Source of the DNA: Fusobacterium varium
Lineage (GTDB): Bacteria > Fusobacteriota > Fusobacteriia > Fusobacteriales > Fusobacteriaceae
Direction: 5' to 3'
Length of the DNA: 43,786 nucleotides
Assembly: GCA_021531615.1 (NCBI GenBank)
Contig: JADYUE010000015.1
Location: 1-43,786 of the forward strand
The first letter of the stretch is position 1. Each line of letters begins with the position of its first letter. Shown here piece after piece: positions 6,667 to 16,661 of the stretch. Made by a program: the position numbers and the translations under genes. The notes under the pieces are model-generated. The model was not told the DNA's origin. It ran no database searches and was given only the letters and a program-made list of their open reading frames with translations.

Positions 6667-7425
6667 TTACTCTATTCCCTTTCTAAATTCGTGTGTGAAA
6701 GTTTTATCATAAAGTTTAGATTTTTCATACTCATTACCTAAGAAATCTCCAACTAAAATTTGAGCTGTTTTAGAGATTCCAGCCTCTTTTACTTTTTCCT
6801 CTATTGTTTCCAATGTTCCAATAACTATCTTTTGATCTTCCCAAGTAGCTCTTTGAACAACAGCTATTGGAGTTGTCATAGGGTATGAAGTAGCAAGTCT
6901 TTTTACTACATCTCCAATCATATGAACTGAAAGGAATATAGCCATTGATGCTCTATGAGTAGCAAGACTTTCAAGTGATTCCTTTTCAGGTACAGGAGTT
7001 CTTCCCTCTAATCTAGTACAGATAACTGTTTGAGAAACTGATGGAAGAGTAAATTCCTTTTTAACTGCTGCTGCTGAGGCTAAGAATGAGCTTACCCCTG
7101 GAATAACTTCATATTCTATTCCATGCTCGTCTAAAACGTCCATTTGCTCTCTATGAGCACCGAAAATAGCTGGATCTCCAGTATGAACTCTAGCAACTTT
7201 TTTCCCTGCTTTTATCCCTTTAATTGTAACATCCATAACCTCTTCTAAAGTCATAGATGCTGAGTTATATACCTCTGCTCCCTCTTTGTGACACTCTATT
7301 ACTTGTCTAGGTACAAGTGATCCTGCATATATGATAATATCTGCCTCTTTAACTATTCTTTGCCCTTTAATTGTGATTAATTCTGGGTCTCCAGGTCCAG
7401 CTCCTATGAAATAAACTTTTTCCAT
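6667..7425 (-). CDS. cbiF: Cobalt-precorrin-4 C11-methyltransferase CbiF
   Basis: A 252-residue SAM-dependent tetrapyrrole methylase acting at C11. It opens MEKVYFIGAGPGDPELITIKG and carries YAGSLVPRQVIE and VHTGDPAIFGAHREQM, all diagnostic of CbiF/CobM. Its start lies 22 bases inside the 3' end of cbiL, with AAAGGAGG located within the cbiL coding sequence. This makes its translation dependent on cbiL. Confidence 0.96.
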   Translation of the reverse strand: MEKVYFIGAGPGDPELITIKGQRIVKEADIIIYAGSLVPRQVIECHKEGAEVYNSASMTLEEVMDVTIKGIKAGKKVARVHTGDPAIFGAHREQMDVLDEHGIEYEVIPGVSSFLASAAAVKKEFTLPSVSQTVICTRLEGRTPVPEKESLESLATHRASMAIFLSVHMIGDVVKRLATSYPMTTPIAVVQRATWEDQKIVIGTLETIEEKVKEAGISKTAQILVGDFLGNEYEKSKLYDKTFTHEFRKGIE

Positions 7426-8126
7426 TGTTCAATTCCTCCTTTTTTTAGTAACATTGTTGAAAAATAGTGAATATCTTCTTTTTCTAGAGGAGAGATATCG
7501 AAATAAACCTCTTGATTTTCCTTCCCACAATTTGAAACAAGGATAATATTATCCATATTTCCAGTTTTAATAAGAGCCTCTTTTAATCTATCAAAGTTTC
7601 TACTAACCTTCATAAATACAAGGTTATCACTTTCATTGATCTCTTTTTCAATATCAGTTGTTTCACTTAATCCGATTATCTTTAATGATTCATTTCCCAT
7701 AACTATTGGTAGATTAAATCTTGATGAGATATCAGCAAATGATGAGATTCCAGGCACTGTTTCAACTTCATATTTTCCATCTAAATGCTCAAGAATATAT
7801 ACATATGTACTATAAGTCATTGTATCTCCAATTGTTAGGAACCCTACATTTTTACCTTCATCTAGGTATTTCTCAACTAATCTTGCATTAGCTTTTCTTC
7901 CCTCTACTCTATCTAAAGGATTTTTTAGCATAGGAAATTCCATAAATACAAGTTCAACATCATCTTTAAGATACTCTTTAGCTATTGAATAAGCTGTACT
8001 TCCAATATCCTTTCTTGCCTCTGGTAAAACTACCACATCTAATTTTTTTAAAGTTTTAATCGCTTTTAAAGTGATTTGGTCTGGATCCCCTACTCCAACA
8101 CCTATTCCATAAAATTTATTCGCCAT
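7404..8126 (-). CDS. cbiL: Cobalt-precorrin-2 C20-methyltransferase CbiL
   Basis: A 240-residue SAM-dependent methylase that adds the C20 methyl group to cobalt-precorrin-2, the first committed step after metal insertion. MANKFYGIGVGVGDPDQITLK and FLTIGDTMTYSTYVYI are typical of CbiL/CobI. It starts directly after the cbiT stop (TAAATG), with GGAGG ahead of it. The gene order cbiE-cbiT-cbiL-cbiF matches many anaerobes. Confidence 0.95.
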   Translation of the reverse strand: MANKFYGIGVGVGDPDQITLKAIKTLKKLDVVVLPEARKDIGSTAYSIAKEYLKDDVELVFMEFPMLKNPLDRVEGRKANARLVEKYLDEGKNVGFLTIGDTMTYSTYVYILEHLDGKYEVETVPGISSFADISSRFNLPIVMGNESLKIIGLSETTDIEKEINESDNLVFMKVSRNFDRLKEALIKTGNMDNIILVSNCGKENQEVYFDISPLEKEDIHYFSTMLLKKGGIEQWKKFIS

Positions 8127-8699
8127 TTAAATTTTTTCCTCCTTAACAACTGTTATTATATATATTGGGTTTTCTCCATACATCATTGTATATGGTCCAA
8201 CTTTTTTGCCTCTACCTACCATTAAGTTTACAACTTCAATATTTTTAAAACCAAACTCTTTCAATATTTCCATTGAACTACTCAATGTTTCCAATGTGAT
8301 AGCATTTATCACCAATCTACTATTTTTCTTTGAATATTGCATAAAATGAGCCACTATCTCTCTCATTCCACCTGTTGAGCCACCAATAAACATTCTGTCA
8401 TAGTTTATCTCTGGAATATTTTCAGGAGCTCTTCCATGAATTAAAAAGTAATTATCTAGGTTAAACTTCTTAACATTCTCTCTAATTACCTCTAGCCCCT
8501 TCTCCTCTTTCTCTATTCCAATAACCTTACCATTTTTTATATATGTAGCAGCCTCTATTCCAATAGTTCCAGTTCCAGCTCCTACATCTATCAAAACAGA
8601 GTCATCTTCCAATTGAAGTTTAGCTATTGATACAGCTCTCACCTCTTGTTTAGTCATCGGTAGCTCTCCATGTATAAAATCTTTATCATAGATATGCAT
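8127..8699 (-). CDS. cbiT: Cobalt-precorrin-6B C15-methyltransferase (decarboxylating) CbiT
   Basis: A 190-residue class I methyltransferase that methylates C15 and decarboxylates the C12 acetate side chain. The SAM-binding loop is DVGAGTGTIGIEAA (about residues 38-51). HGELPMTKQEVRA and FIGGSTGGMREI are CbiT hallmarks. In many bacteria CbiE and CbiT are fused (CobL); here they are separate neighbouring genes. Ribosome-binding site AAAGGAG precedes the ATG. Confidence 0.95.
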   Translation of the reverse strand: MHIYDKDFIHGELPMTKQEVRAVSIAKLQLEDDSVLIDVGAGTGTIGIEAATYIKNGKVIGIEKEEKGLEVIRENVKKFNLDNYFLIHGRAPENIPEINYDRMFIGGSTGGMREIVAHFMQYSKKNSRLVINAITLETLSSSMEILKEFGFKNIEVVNLMVGRGKKVGPYTMMYGENPIYIITVVKEEKI

Positions 8700-8710
8700 A
8701 ATCTTCTCCT

Positions 8711-9340
8711 TTAAGCTCTCTTTCTTAAAATTACTATATTCATTTTAAACTCTCTATTTAACTTTTCATACTCATTTACAGCTAGTTTTGTTATCTTTTC
8801 ATCAGGATATGATAATCTCTCTCCTATAACTATCTCTATATCTTCAATTCCACTTTGACAAATATTTTTAGCTATATTGTATGGAGTGTTTTTCTCATCT
8901 GTTAAAAGTACAACACCAGTTCCATTTTTTAATCCCTCAATATAGTCAAAGTCCCTTCCATGAACACTGGCAAGGGTATAATTTTGCCAACACTCACCTA
9001 TTCTTGAGAAAAGATATTGATATGAAGAGATCCCAGGAATAACTTTTAACTCCTCATCTCTAAAGTTTCTCTTTAGAAAGGGAAGTAAGCTATAAAACCC
9101 TGTATCTCCAGATACTACAACTGTTATATCTTTCCCCTCTCTACTTCTAATAAAATCAACTACCTCTGAGAGCTTTCCTAAAATATATTTTTCACAATCT
9201 TTTGAAATTAGTTCATCTAACTCCTCTAGCTGTCTACTTCCACCTATTACCACTTCACAAGTTTCAATAGCTTTTCTTCCAGCTCCAGTTAAAAAATCCA
9301 AATTTCCTGGACCAAGTCCAACTACACATATTTTATTCAT
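8711..9340 (-). CDS. cbiE: Cobalt-precorrin-7 C5-methyltransferase CbiE
   Basis: A 209-residue SAM-dependent tetrapyrrole methylase acting at C5. It opens MNKICVVGLGPGNLDFLT and shows VVVSGDTGFYSLLPFLK and IPGISSYQYLFSRIG, the CbiE pattern. Its start overlaps the 3' end of cbiD by 8 bases. Its job pairs with CbiT, encoded 11 bases downstream. Confidence 0.94.
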   Translation of the reverse strand: MNKICVVGLGPGNLDFLTGAGRKAIETCEVVIGGSRQLEELDELISKDCEKYILGKLSEVVDFIRSREGKDITVVVSGDTGFYSLLPFLKRNFRDEELKVIPGISSYQYLFSRIGECWQNYTLASVHGRDFDYIEGLKNGTGVVLLTDEKNTPYNIAKNICQSGIEDIEIVIGERLSYPDEKITKLAVNEYEKLNREFKMNIVILRKRA

Positions 9341-10457
9341 TAGCTACTTCACCTGCCAATTTATAAAATCCACTGCTATATCCTAAAGTTTCACCTTTAA
9401 AAGAGAACAGTAGAGATTCACATGTTAAATCATCTGTTCTACTATATTCAATTACCTTCTTTTTAACCTTTTCAGCTAATAGAGTGAATAACTCTTTTTT
9501 CTCCACATAGTCACAAGCTTCTTCAACAGTGTTAGCTTCCAATATCTTTCTAATATTTTCAGGTTTCTCACCTATTAAAAAAGCATTTGCTCCCATTATC
9601 TCCATTCTTCCATCTGCCACTCTACTGTGAGTGTTAAAGATTCCACCAGCTATTTTAACTGCCTTACCTATATGCCCTAGAAGAAGTATTCTCTTAAATC
9701 CCAATTTTACTGCTGAATCTACCATAAATCCAACATAGTTACTTATTACTATCATCTGTTCAAGATCAAGTCCAAGTCTTTCACAATAGTTTTTACCATA
9801 GTTTCCAAAGGCAAATATTACCCAATCTCTATCTTTATCCATCTTTAACACTTTTAATTCAGCAAACATTGAGTCTTTCAATGCCTCTTCACTCATAGGC
9901 TTAACTATTCCAGTAGAGCCTAAAACAGAGATTCCACCTTTTATTCCTAACTTAGGGTTAAAGGTTTTTTGAGCCTTTGTCTTTCCCTCTGGAATATATA
10001 TTGTAACAACTGCCTTTATATCTCTATCCTCTAGCATCTCATTTACAACTTGAGCTATCATCTTTTGAGGTCCAGGGTTAATTGCAGATTTTCCTAACTC
10101 AACTTGTAGCCCTCTCTTTGTAACTACTCCTACACCTCTACCACCAACTAAAAGGAATTTGTCAAAATAATGTCCCCTTTCAACTTTTGGCAACTCCTTT
10201 ACCAGCTCAACTTTTGCACAGATACTTATACCATTTGTAACATCTGGGTCATCTCCAGCAAACTTTTTTATTGCACAAGAGGCAAAGTTTTTTCTACCTC
10301 TTAAAGCTAATACAGGTATTTTTAAATCTATCCCATTTAAAGTTGTAATCTCAACCTCTTTAGATATTTTTCCATATAGAAGATACTCTAGTGCTGCTTT
10401 AGTTCCTACTGCTGCACATGTTCCAGTGGTATAACCACTCCTTAGCTCCTCAGCCAT
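9333..10457 (-). CDS. cbiD: Cobalt-precorrin-5B C1-methyltransferase CbiD
   Basis: A 374-residue enzyme that methylates C1 in the anaerobic pathway only. The N-terminal block LRSGYTTGTCAAVGTKAAL and the central INPGPQKMI and GLQVELGKSAINPG regions are standard CbiD marks. ATG overlaps the cbiC stop in a TAATG junction, so the two genes are coupled. Confidence 0.96.
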   Translation of the reverse strand: MAEELRSGYTTGTCAAVGTKAALEYLLYGKISKEVEITTLNGIDLKIPVLALRGRKNFASCAIKKFAGDDPDVTNGISICAKVELVKELPKVERGHYFDKFLLVGGRGVGVVTKRGLQVELGKSAINPGPQKMIAQVVNEMLEDRDIKAVVTIYIPEGKTKAQKTFNPKLGIKGGISVLGSTGIVKPMSEEALKDSMFAELKVLKMDKDRDWVIFAFGNYGKNYCERLGLDLEQMIVISNYVGFMVDSAVKLGFKRILLLGHIGKAVKIAGGIFNTHSRVADGRMEIMGANAFLIGEKPENIRKILEANTVEEACDYVEKKELFTLLAEKVKKKVIEYSRTDDLTCESLLFSFKGETLGYSSGFYKLAGEVANE

Positions 10458-11104
10458 TAGAATCCCTCTCTTTTATACATTTGATATAGAATACCATGTA
10501 AAATTGATACAGCTACTGTACTTCCCCCTTTTCTTCCATTGATAGTTATGTATGGTACATCTAAAACTTTAAATGCCTCTTTAGATTCTGCTGCTCCAAC
10601 AAATCCTACAGGAACTCCTACTACAAGAGCTGGTTTTTCAATCTCTCCTCTCTCAATCATCTCTTTTAATTGGTAAAGAGCTGTAGGTGCATTTCCAATT
10701 AAAAATATCTTAGTTCTAGGATCTTTAGCTGCTTTTTCCATTCCAACTATTGATCTTGTAACTCCTCTCTCTTTAGCCTCTTTAGCAACTTCGCTATCAG
10801 CTACTAAACAGTAAGCTTCACAACCAAATTTAGATAGTACCATTTTACTTGCTCCATTTACTATCATATTTGTGTCACAATAGATTTTACACCCATCTTG
10901 TAAAGCTTTTTTTCCACTTTCAATAGCATTGTTTCTAAACTCAATTAGATCAGCATATTCAAAGTCAGCAGTTGTATGGATAACTCTTTTTACTATTGGT
11001 AGAGTTTCTTCATTAAATAGATTGATCTTTTCTCCTAGTTCCTCACCAATAATTTCAAAACTTCTTTTTTCAATATCTTGTGGTACTTTTATATAATTAT
11101 TCAT
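10457..11104 (-). CDS. cbiC: Cobalt-precorrin-8 methylmutase CbiC
   Basis: A 215-residue mutase that moves the C11 methyl group to C12, giving cobyrinate. VIHTTADFEYADLI holds the catalytic histidine region. The C-terminal block ITINGRKGGSTVAVSILHGI is the most conserved part of CbiC/CobH. AAGGAAGG precedes the ATG, and a 24-base gap separates it from cbiA. Confidence 0.96.
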   Translation of the reverse strand: MNNYIKVPQDIEKRSFEIIGEELGEKINLFNEETLPIVKRVIHTTADFEYADLIEFRNNAIESGKKALQDGCKIYCDTNMIVNGASKMVLSKFGCEAYCLVADSEVAKEAKERGVTRSIVGMEKAAKDPRTKIFLIGNAPTALYQLKEMIERGEIEKPALVVGVPVGFVGAAESKEAFKVLDVPYITINGRKGGSTVAVSILHGILYQMYKREGF

Positions 11105-11128
11105 ATTTTACCTTCCTTATATTTTATA

Positions 11129-12442
11129 TTAATCTAGTATATCTTTTAATAATTCAAAGCCTGTAAAAAAGTGTATATGAGGGTAACCAGCCTTTACATT
11201 TTTATTTTCAAATATACACTTCCAATTTTTTCCATTAGGTTTTTCAGCTAGATATCCCCTTTGCTCCTCTAAAACCTCTTTTATCTTAGAGTAGTGGAAC
11301 TCATGCCCTCTAGCTACAACCTTTCCATCTTTCAATATATTTATATAGCCAAAACGAGATATATCCAGACGATTTCCCATTTTTACACTACAACTAACTA
11401 AATTACACATTGGATAGATAGTTCCATCTAACATCTCTATCTCTTTAGATAGAAACATAAATCCCCCACACTCTCCAAAGATCTTCCCACCATTTTCAGC
11501 AAACTTTCTAATGGAGTTTAGCATCTCTTGGTTTTCTCCTATCTCTTTAGCAAAAGATTCAGGATACCCACCACCAAAATACAATATATCTAAGTTTTCA
11601 GGGATTTTTTTATCTTTTACAGGAGAAAAGAATATAGTTTCAATTCCTAAATGGTTAAAAAGTTCGATATTATCATTATAATAGAAACTAAAAGCACTAT
11701 CTTTAGCTATTCCCATTCTCATTCCCTTATACATATCTTTTTTATCTTCAAAGGGATTTTTTACCTCTTTCATCTCAACTTGTGAGGCGATTTCTAATAT
11801 TCCCTCTATATCTAAAGTCTTATATAGAGTCTCTTTTAATCTATCTATTTTAGATTTTAAATCTCCAATCTCTTCAGCTTGTAAAAGCCCAAGGTGCCTA
11901 CTTCCAATATGCAAACTATCATCTTTAGGCACATAACCTAAACACTTTACATCTGTATATTTTTCAATAGCCTCTTTAAATATTCCATAGGTTTTTTCAC
12001 TAGAAACCTTGTTTATAATTACCCCAGCTATATTTACTCTTTTATCTAACATCTGATATCCCAGAACTTGAGCTGCAATACTTGTTGATTTTCCTATTCC
12101 ATCAACTACCAATATCACAGGAACTCCTAAAACTCTTGAAAGATGAGCTGAGCTGTTGTTGTCAAGGGTATTGTCCACCCCGTCATATAGCCCCATAACT
12201 CCCTCTATTATAGAGATATCTTTTTGATGTGTATAGAAACCATATTTAACTCCCTCTTCTCCCATCATAAAAAGATCTAGGTTATAGCTCCTGTTTCCAG
12301 TTACAAATTGATGAAATCCTGGATCAATATAGTCTGGTCCTGTTTTAAAAGGTGAAACATTATCAAATAGTGACATCAGCCCCATTGAAACAGTAGTTTT
12401 ACCTATTCCACTGTTTGTTCCTGCTAACATAAATGCTTTCAT
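11129..12442 (-). CDS. cbiA: Cobyrinate a,c-diamide synthase CbiA
   Basis: A 437-residue ATP- and glutamine-dependent amidotransferase that amidates the a and c side chains. The P-loop is GTNSGIGKTT (residues 8-17) and KTGPDYIDPGFH follows it. The C-terminal class I glutaminase domain has the nucleophile in GECGGFMFLS and the histidine in GHEFHYSK. The start overlaps the cobD stop by four bases (ATGA), with GAGGTG upstream. Confidence 0.96.
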   Translation of the reverse strand: MKAFMLAGTNSGIGKTTVSMGLMSLFDNVSPFKTGPDYIDPGFHQFVTGNRSYNLDLFMMGEEGVKYGFYTHQKDISIIEGVMGLYDGVDNTLDNNSSAHLSRVLGVPVILVVDGIGKSTSIAAQVLGYQMLDKRVNIAGVIINKVSSEKTYGIFKEAIEKYTDVKCLGYVPKDDSLHIGSRHLGLLQAEEIGDLKSKIDRLKETLYKTLDIEGILEIASQVEMKEVKNPFEDKKDMYKGMRMGIAKDSAFSFYYNDNIELFNHLGIETIFFSPVKDKKIPENLDILYFGGGYPESFAKEIGENQEMLNSIRKFAENGGKIFGECGGFMFLSKEIEMLDGTIYPMCNLVSCSVKMGNRLDISRFGYINILKDGKVVARGHEFHYSKIKEVLEEQRGYLAEKPNGKNWKCIFENKNVKAGYPHIHFFTGFELLKDILD

Positions 12443-13497
12443 CTCATCACCTCTTCCAATGCTTTTAAAACTTTTATATTATTCTCTCTATTTTTTATTG
12501 CAAGTCTAATATAGCTCTCATTTAGATATTGAAAATTAGAGGCATCTCTTACAACTACACCTTTTTCAATCATCTTTTCTCTCACATATGATGAGTTATA
12601 TTTTAAAAGCTTTACTAAAATAAAGTTTACATTTGTCTTGTAAGTTCTAATATTTTCTATTTTTTGACTCTCTTCAAAAAACCACTTTTTCTCTTCAGCT
12701 ATCCATTTTTCAGTTGTTTCTATATACTCACTATCCCAAAGCATTGTTTTCCCTGCAAGTTCAGCAAATGAGTTCACACTCCAAGGCTCTTTGTAGCTTT
12801 CCATCTTCTTTAAAACTTCACTGTCAAAGGTTATTCCATATCCAAGCCTAACCCCTGGCACTGCAAAGAATTTTGTTAAAGCTCTCATAATAAATATATT
12901 TTTGCTTTTTAAAAGAATAGCTGTTTGATTTTCCCAATCCTCTACAAACTCAATAAAAGCTTCATCTATAAATAGTTTTATCCCTCTTTTTTCAAGTTCA
13001 CTATTTATTCTTTCAATCTTTTCAAGAGGTATAAAGCTTCCTGTGGGGTTATTAGGATTACAAATCACTACTAAATCACATTGTGGTAACTCTTTTAAAA
13101 AGTTTTCTACATCTAAATTCCAACTATTTTCCTCTAAAAGTGGATAGTATAAAATCTCACTCTCTATTGTGTCCAAAGCTCTCTTATACTCAGCAAAGGC
13201 TGGAGCTACTATAAGAGTTTTCTTAGGTTTCATAGCTTTCATATGTAAAAATAGAATCTCTGTTGCTCCATTTCCCACAACTATATTTTCCAATTTTACT
13301 CCATTGTATTTAGCTATATTCTCTCTTAATTCCACATACTCAGGATCTGGGTATTTCTCCAATATGTAAAAACTGTTAATCACTCTCTCTTTAAATTTTT
13401 CTGGGACTCCTAAAGGGTTGATATTTGAGCTATAATCTAGTAGATTGTCCTTTCCCTCTCTTTGAAGTCTATATATATTACCACCGTGTAAATCCAT
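12439..13497 (-). CDS. cobD: L-threonine-O-3-phosphate decarboxylase CobD
   Basis: A 352-residue fold-type I PLP enzyme that makes (R)-1-amino-2-propanol phosphate, the linker between the corrin and the lower ligand. MDLHGGNIYRLQRE and LLDYSSNINPLGVP are the CobD opening. CNPNNPTGS and ALTKFFAVPGVRLGY, with the PLP-binding lysine, follow. The family is close to histidinol-phosphate aminotransferase, but the opening motif and position in the operon favour CobD. A repeat element lies between this gene and cbiB. Confidence 0.92.
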   Translation of the reverse strand: MDLHGGNIYRLQREGKDNLLDYSSNINPLGVPEKFKERVINSFYILEKYPDPEYVELRENIAKYNGVKLENIVVGNGATEILFLHMKAMKPKKTLIVAPAFAEYKRALDTIESEILYYPLLEENSWNLDVENFLKELPQCDLVVICNPNNPTGSFIPLEKIERINSELEKRGIKLFIDEAFIEFVEDWENQTAILLKSKNIFIMRALTKFFAVPGVRLGYGITFDSEVLKKMESYKEPWSVNSFAELAGKTMLWDSEYIETTEKWIAEEKKWFFEESQKIENIRTYKTNVNFILVKLLKYNSSYVREKMIEKGVVVRDASNFQYLNESYIRLAIKNRENNIKVLKALEEVMR

Positions 13498-13554
13498 TTT
13501 TCACTCCTTAAATGCTGTAAAATCAATTATTTCTAATAATTTCACTTCTCTAGT

Positions 13555-13789
13555 ACATCGCTAGGTTTTGACAAAGTACCTTTGTATTTGGCGATTATTA
13601 GTCAAGTTTAGTTATCGAAATTTATTTTAAATATCAGCTAAATTCCATGTCGTAGAATAAAGAGAGAGTAGCACTCATTTGACTAAAATTCCGAAACTCG
13701 ACTTCGTCTCAAACACGTCGGAATTTTTAGCGTCAAATTTCATAACTCTCTCTAATATTCTTCTCCAAATTCCATTTTAGCTGATATTA
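13555..13789 (+). repeat. Nested inverted-repeat element, copy A
   Basis: This fills most of the 343-base gap between cobD and cbiB. It starts ACATCGCTAGGTTTTGACAA, then has an inner arm AAATATCAGCTAAATTCCA matched by the inverted GGAA…TTTTAGCTGATATT at the far end (13760-13789). The matching right outer arm is absent, so the copy is truncated. The centre holds CTCGACTTCGTCTCAAACACG, shared with the other copies. No gene is present in the gap. Confidence 0.75.
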
Positions 13790-13840
13790 GAGATTTTTTT
13801 CAATAACTTAATATTAATATCTTAATTATATAATTAAGAC

Positions 13841-14803
13841 TTAGCTAAAAATTAAAGCAATAGCATATCTTATTACAACAAATAGAGCTAGTCCAACCCA
13901 AGATGTAACATATAGAAGTCTAATAGCTCTTTTTATATCTCTCAAATCAAAGCACTTTAATCTATCTCCAATAGTTGGTTTATCATAGACTTTTCCAAAA
14001 TAGCTTGTTTTACCCCCAAATTGTACCCCTAAAGCTCCTGCAAAAGCTGCTTCAGAGTTACCAGAGTTAGGACTTGAATGGTTTAATCTATCTCTAAAAA
14101 ACACTCTCCATGCCCCTTTATAGTTCATTCTTAACATCATAGCTGCTATTGGAATTATAACCCCCCCTGCCAATCTTGCAGGTATAAAGTTTGCCACATC
14201 ATCTGTTTTTGCTGATACCATTCCATAGTCCATATATTTTTCATTTTTATATCCAACCATTGAATCTAATGTATTTATAGCCTTGTATCCCATTGCAAAA
14301 GGTAGAGCAAGAGAAACTCCACCAACAGTGAACAGACTTCCTACAAAGGCAAAAAACATAGGTGCTATCACTCCATCAACTGAGTTTTCACTTATTGTTT
14401 CTAGCACACTTCTTGTAATCTGTCTTACATCCATATTCCCAGTATCTCTACTTACTAAATAAGATAGCTCTCTCTTAGCCTTTTCCAAATCTCCATCTGT
14501 AAGAACTTTACAAACTCTAAATCCCTCATCAGCAAGACTTTTAGTTGCTAAAGTTGTATAGAGGAAAAACACCTCAAGCCCTTGTGATAGTTTTGCTAAG
14601 TAGTAAGATACAACTGCTGTTGTTCCCACTGTGATTATCATCAATAATCCACCTGTTAGCTTCTTATTTTTAGCCTTGTATAATATCTTCTCCAATGTTG
14701 AAATAAGCTTTCCTATAAATCTTACAGGGTGTGGAAACCAGTGGGGATCTCCGAAAATCAGATCCATTATATAAGCTATTCCATATTTTGCTAAAAAATT
14801 CAT
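13841..14803 (-). CDS. cbiB: Adenosylcobinamide-phosphate synthase CbiB
   Basis: A 320-residue integral membrane protein that attaches aminopropanol phosphate (made by CobD) to adenosylcobyrate. FGDPHWFPHPVRFIG near the N-terminus is the classical CbiB signature. SENSVDGVIAPMFFAF and the region RDRLNHSSPNSGNSEAAFAG are equally typical. Several hydrophobic segments are visible, including one at the C-terminus. It begins two bases after the cbiP stop codon. Confidence 0.95.
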   Translation of the reverse strand: MNFLAKYGIAYIMDLIFGDPHWFPHPVRFIGKLISTLEKILYKAKNKKLTGGLLMIITVGTTAVVSYYLAKLSQGLEVFFLYTTLATKSLADEGFRVCKVLTDGDLEKAKRELSYLVSRDTGNMDVRQITRSVLETISENSVDGVIAPMFFAFVGSLFTVGGVSLALPFAMGYKAINTLDSMVGYKNEKYMDYGMVSAKTDDVANFIPARLAGGVIIPIAAMMLRMNYKGAWRVFFRDRLNHSSPNSGNSEAAFAGALGVQFGGKTSYFGKVYDKPTIGDRLKCFDLRDIKRAIRLLYVTSWVGLALFVVIRYAIALIFS

Positions 14804-14805
14804 TC

Positions 14806-16284
14806 TTAATCACCTAGTATCTCATATATCTTTTTAATATCTATATTCTCTCTAACAACTTTCTCAAGCTTGTCAAACTCTCTCTCTCTGTACTCATCAA
14901 AGGTAATTCCCTCACCAAGTTGTTCCATACCTTTTTTCTCTCTAATTCTATTTAAAATAGTTCTTGTTACCTTTTCATTATCAAAAATTCCATGAAGATA
15001 TGTTCCAAAAATATTATCCTTAACAACTGCCACTATATGATCATCCTCTGTTACTGAAAATTCATTTCCAACAGTTACCCCTTGATGTATCTCATAACCT
15101 TTGATCTCTGTTCCATCAAGCCCCTCTAATATACCTTTTGTATTTACTAACTTACCAGTATATTGAATAGTGTTTTTCTTCTTTTCCATTACTGTTTCTG
15201 TATCTAAAATTCCAAGTCCTGGAATCTCTTTGATGTCACTTTCTATTCCATAAGGATCTTTTACTCTTTCACCAAGAATTTGGAAACCACCACAAATTCC
15301 TACAATTACAGTTCCATTTCTCGATGCTTTTATAATTTCAGTAGCTATTCCCCTATCTTTAATATCTTTTAAATCATCAATAGTGTTTTTAGAACCTGGA
15401 ATAACTATCATATCCTCATTTCCTAGCTCATCAGCAGAGGTTACATAGTTGATAGTTACATCATCTTGAATACTTAAAGCATCAATATCTGTGAAGTTAG
15501 ATATATGTTTTAATTTTATTACAGATATTTTTATACCTTTATTTTCCTTAGAATTTTTAAATCTATCTGTAAGGCTATCCTCATCCTCTATATCAATATC
15601 ACTGTAAGGCATTACTCCAACAACTGGCACCCCTGTTAATTCCTCAAGCTTTGATAATCCAGGCTTTAATATATTTACATCTCCTCTAAATTTATTGATG
15701 ATTACCCCTTTTACCCTTGCTCTCTCCTCTGGAGTCATAAGCATAATTGTTCCATAGACAGATGCAAAAACTCCCCCTCTGTCTATATCTGCAACTAATA
15801 TTACTGGAGCATCAGCCATTTTAGCCATTCCCATATTAGCTATATCTTCCTCTTTTATATTTATCTCAACTGGACTTCCTGCCCCCTCAATTACAGAGAT
15901 ATCAAAGTTTTCTCTAATATAGTCATAAGACTTTATAATCTCTGGCTTCAAAGAAGTTTTAAACTTTCCATATTCAAGTCCACTCATATTTCCAATAGAT
16001 TTTCCATTTACAATAACTTGAATCTTTCTAGCAGTTGTAGGTTTTAAAAGGATAGGGTTCATATATGCCTCTGGCTCTATTCCTGATGCCATAGCTTGAA
16101 CAACTTGAGCTCTTCCCATCTCTCCACCTGTCTTGCTTATATATGAATTTAGTGCCATATTTTGAGATTTGAATGGTGCTACTTTGTAACCATCTCTATG
16201 GAAAACTCTACAAAGTCCAGTTACAGTTATACTCTTTCCTGCTCCAGATGATGTTCCAACTATCATAATATTTCTATGTTTCAT
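14806..16284 (-). CDS. cbiP: Cobyric acid synthase CbiP (riboswitch-controlled copy)
   Basis: A 492-residue glutamine-dependent amidotransferase that amidates side chains b, d, e and g to give adenosylcobyrate. The P-loop GTSSGAGKS and FKSQNMALNSYIS lie at the N-terminus. The C-terminal glutaminase domain has GICGGFQILG (nucleophilic Cys) and TYLHGIFDN (His). I prefer ATG 16284, with GAGGAG seven bases upstream, over an upstream in-frame GTG at 16299 that overlaps this site. It is the first gene of the operon, with the riboswitch leader and repeat copy B upstream. A second full-length paralogue is at 28915-30408. Confidence 0.95.
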   Translation of the reverse strand: MKHRNIMIVGTSSGAGKSITVTGLCRVFHRDGYKVAPFKSQNMALNSYISKTGGEMGRAQVVQAMASGIEPEAYMNPILLKPTTARKIQVIVNGKSIGNMSGLEYGKFKTSLKPEIIKSYDYIRENFDISVIEGAGSPVEINIKEEDIANMGMAKMADAPVILVADIDRGGVFASVYGTIMLMTPEERARVKGVIINKFRGDVNILKPGLSKLEELTGVPVVGVMPYSDIDIEDEDSLTDRFKNSKENKGIKISVIKLKHISNFTDIDALSIQDDVTINYVTSADELGNEDMIVIPGSKNTIDDLKDIKDRGIATEIIKASRNGTVIVGICGGFQILGERVKDPYGIESDIKEIPGLGILDTETVMEKKKNTIQYTGKLVNTKGILEGLDGTEIKGYEIHQGVTVGNEFSVTEDDHIVAVVKDNIFGTYLHGIFDNEKVTRTILNRIREKKGMEQLGEGITFDEYREREFDKLEKVVRENIDIKKIYEILGD

Positions 16285-16343
16285 ACTCATGCTCCTCACA
16301 AAATTTTATAATATATACTTAACTAACTATAATTTTAACTAAT

Positions 16344-16636
16344 TCATCGTTAGATTTCGACAAAGTGCCTTTGCATCTACATTTATTAGTCAATTTTTAT
16401 TATTTAATTTCCTTTTTAACATCAACTCGCTTCCGTATTGTCAAATAAAGAATCCCTATTGCTCATTTCGTATGGGTATCGCAGGAGTTCTACTCCTGCA
16501 TCTCAAAAATAGTAGTCGCTAAAGCTTCTCTATTTTTGGAACTCGGCTTCGCCTCAAACACGTTGCATTTTCTTAACTGCATTTCGCTGAGGGCTTCTAA
16601 TATTTGTCAATGAACTTCATCTTAGTTGATGTTAGG
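16344..16636 (+). repeat. Nested inverted-repeat element, copy B
   Basis: This lies in the untranslated leader between the riboswitch terminator and cbiP. The left outer arm is TCATCGTTAGATTTCGACAA; the inner arms are TAACATCAACTCGCTTCC and the inverted CTTAGTTGATGTTA. It contains a hairpin GCAGGAGTTCTACTCCTGC and CTCGGCTTCGCCTCAAACACG. As in copy A, the right outer arm is missing. The operon transcript must cross it. Confidence 0.75.
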
Positions 16637-16661
16637 ATATTATATTATTATATAATTATAT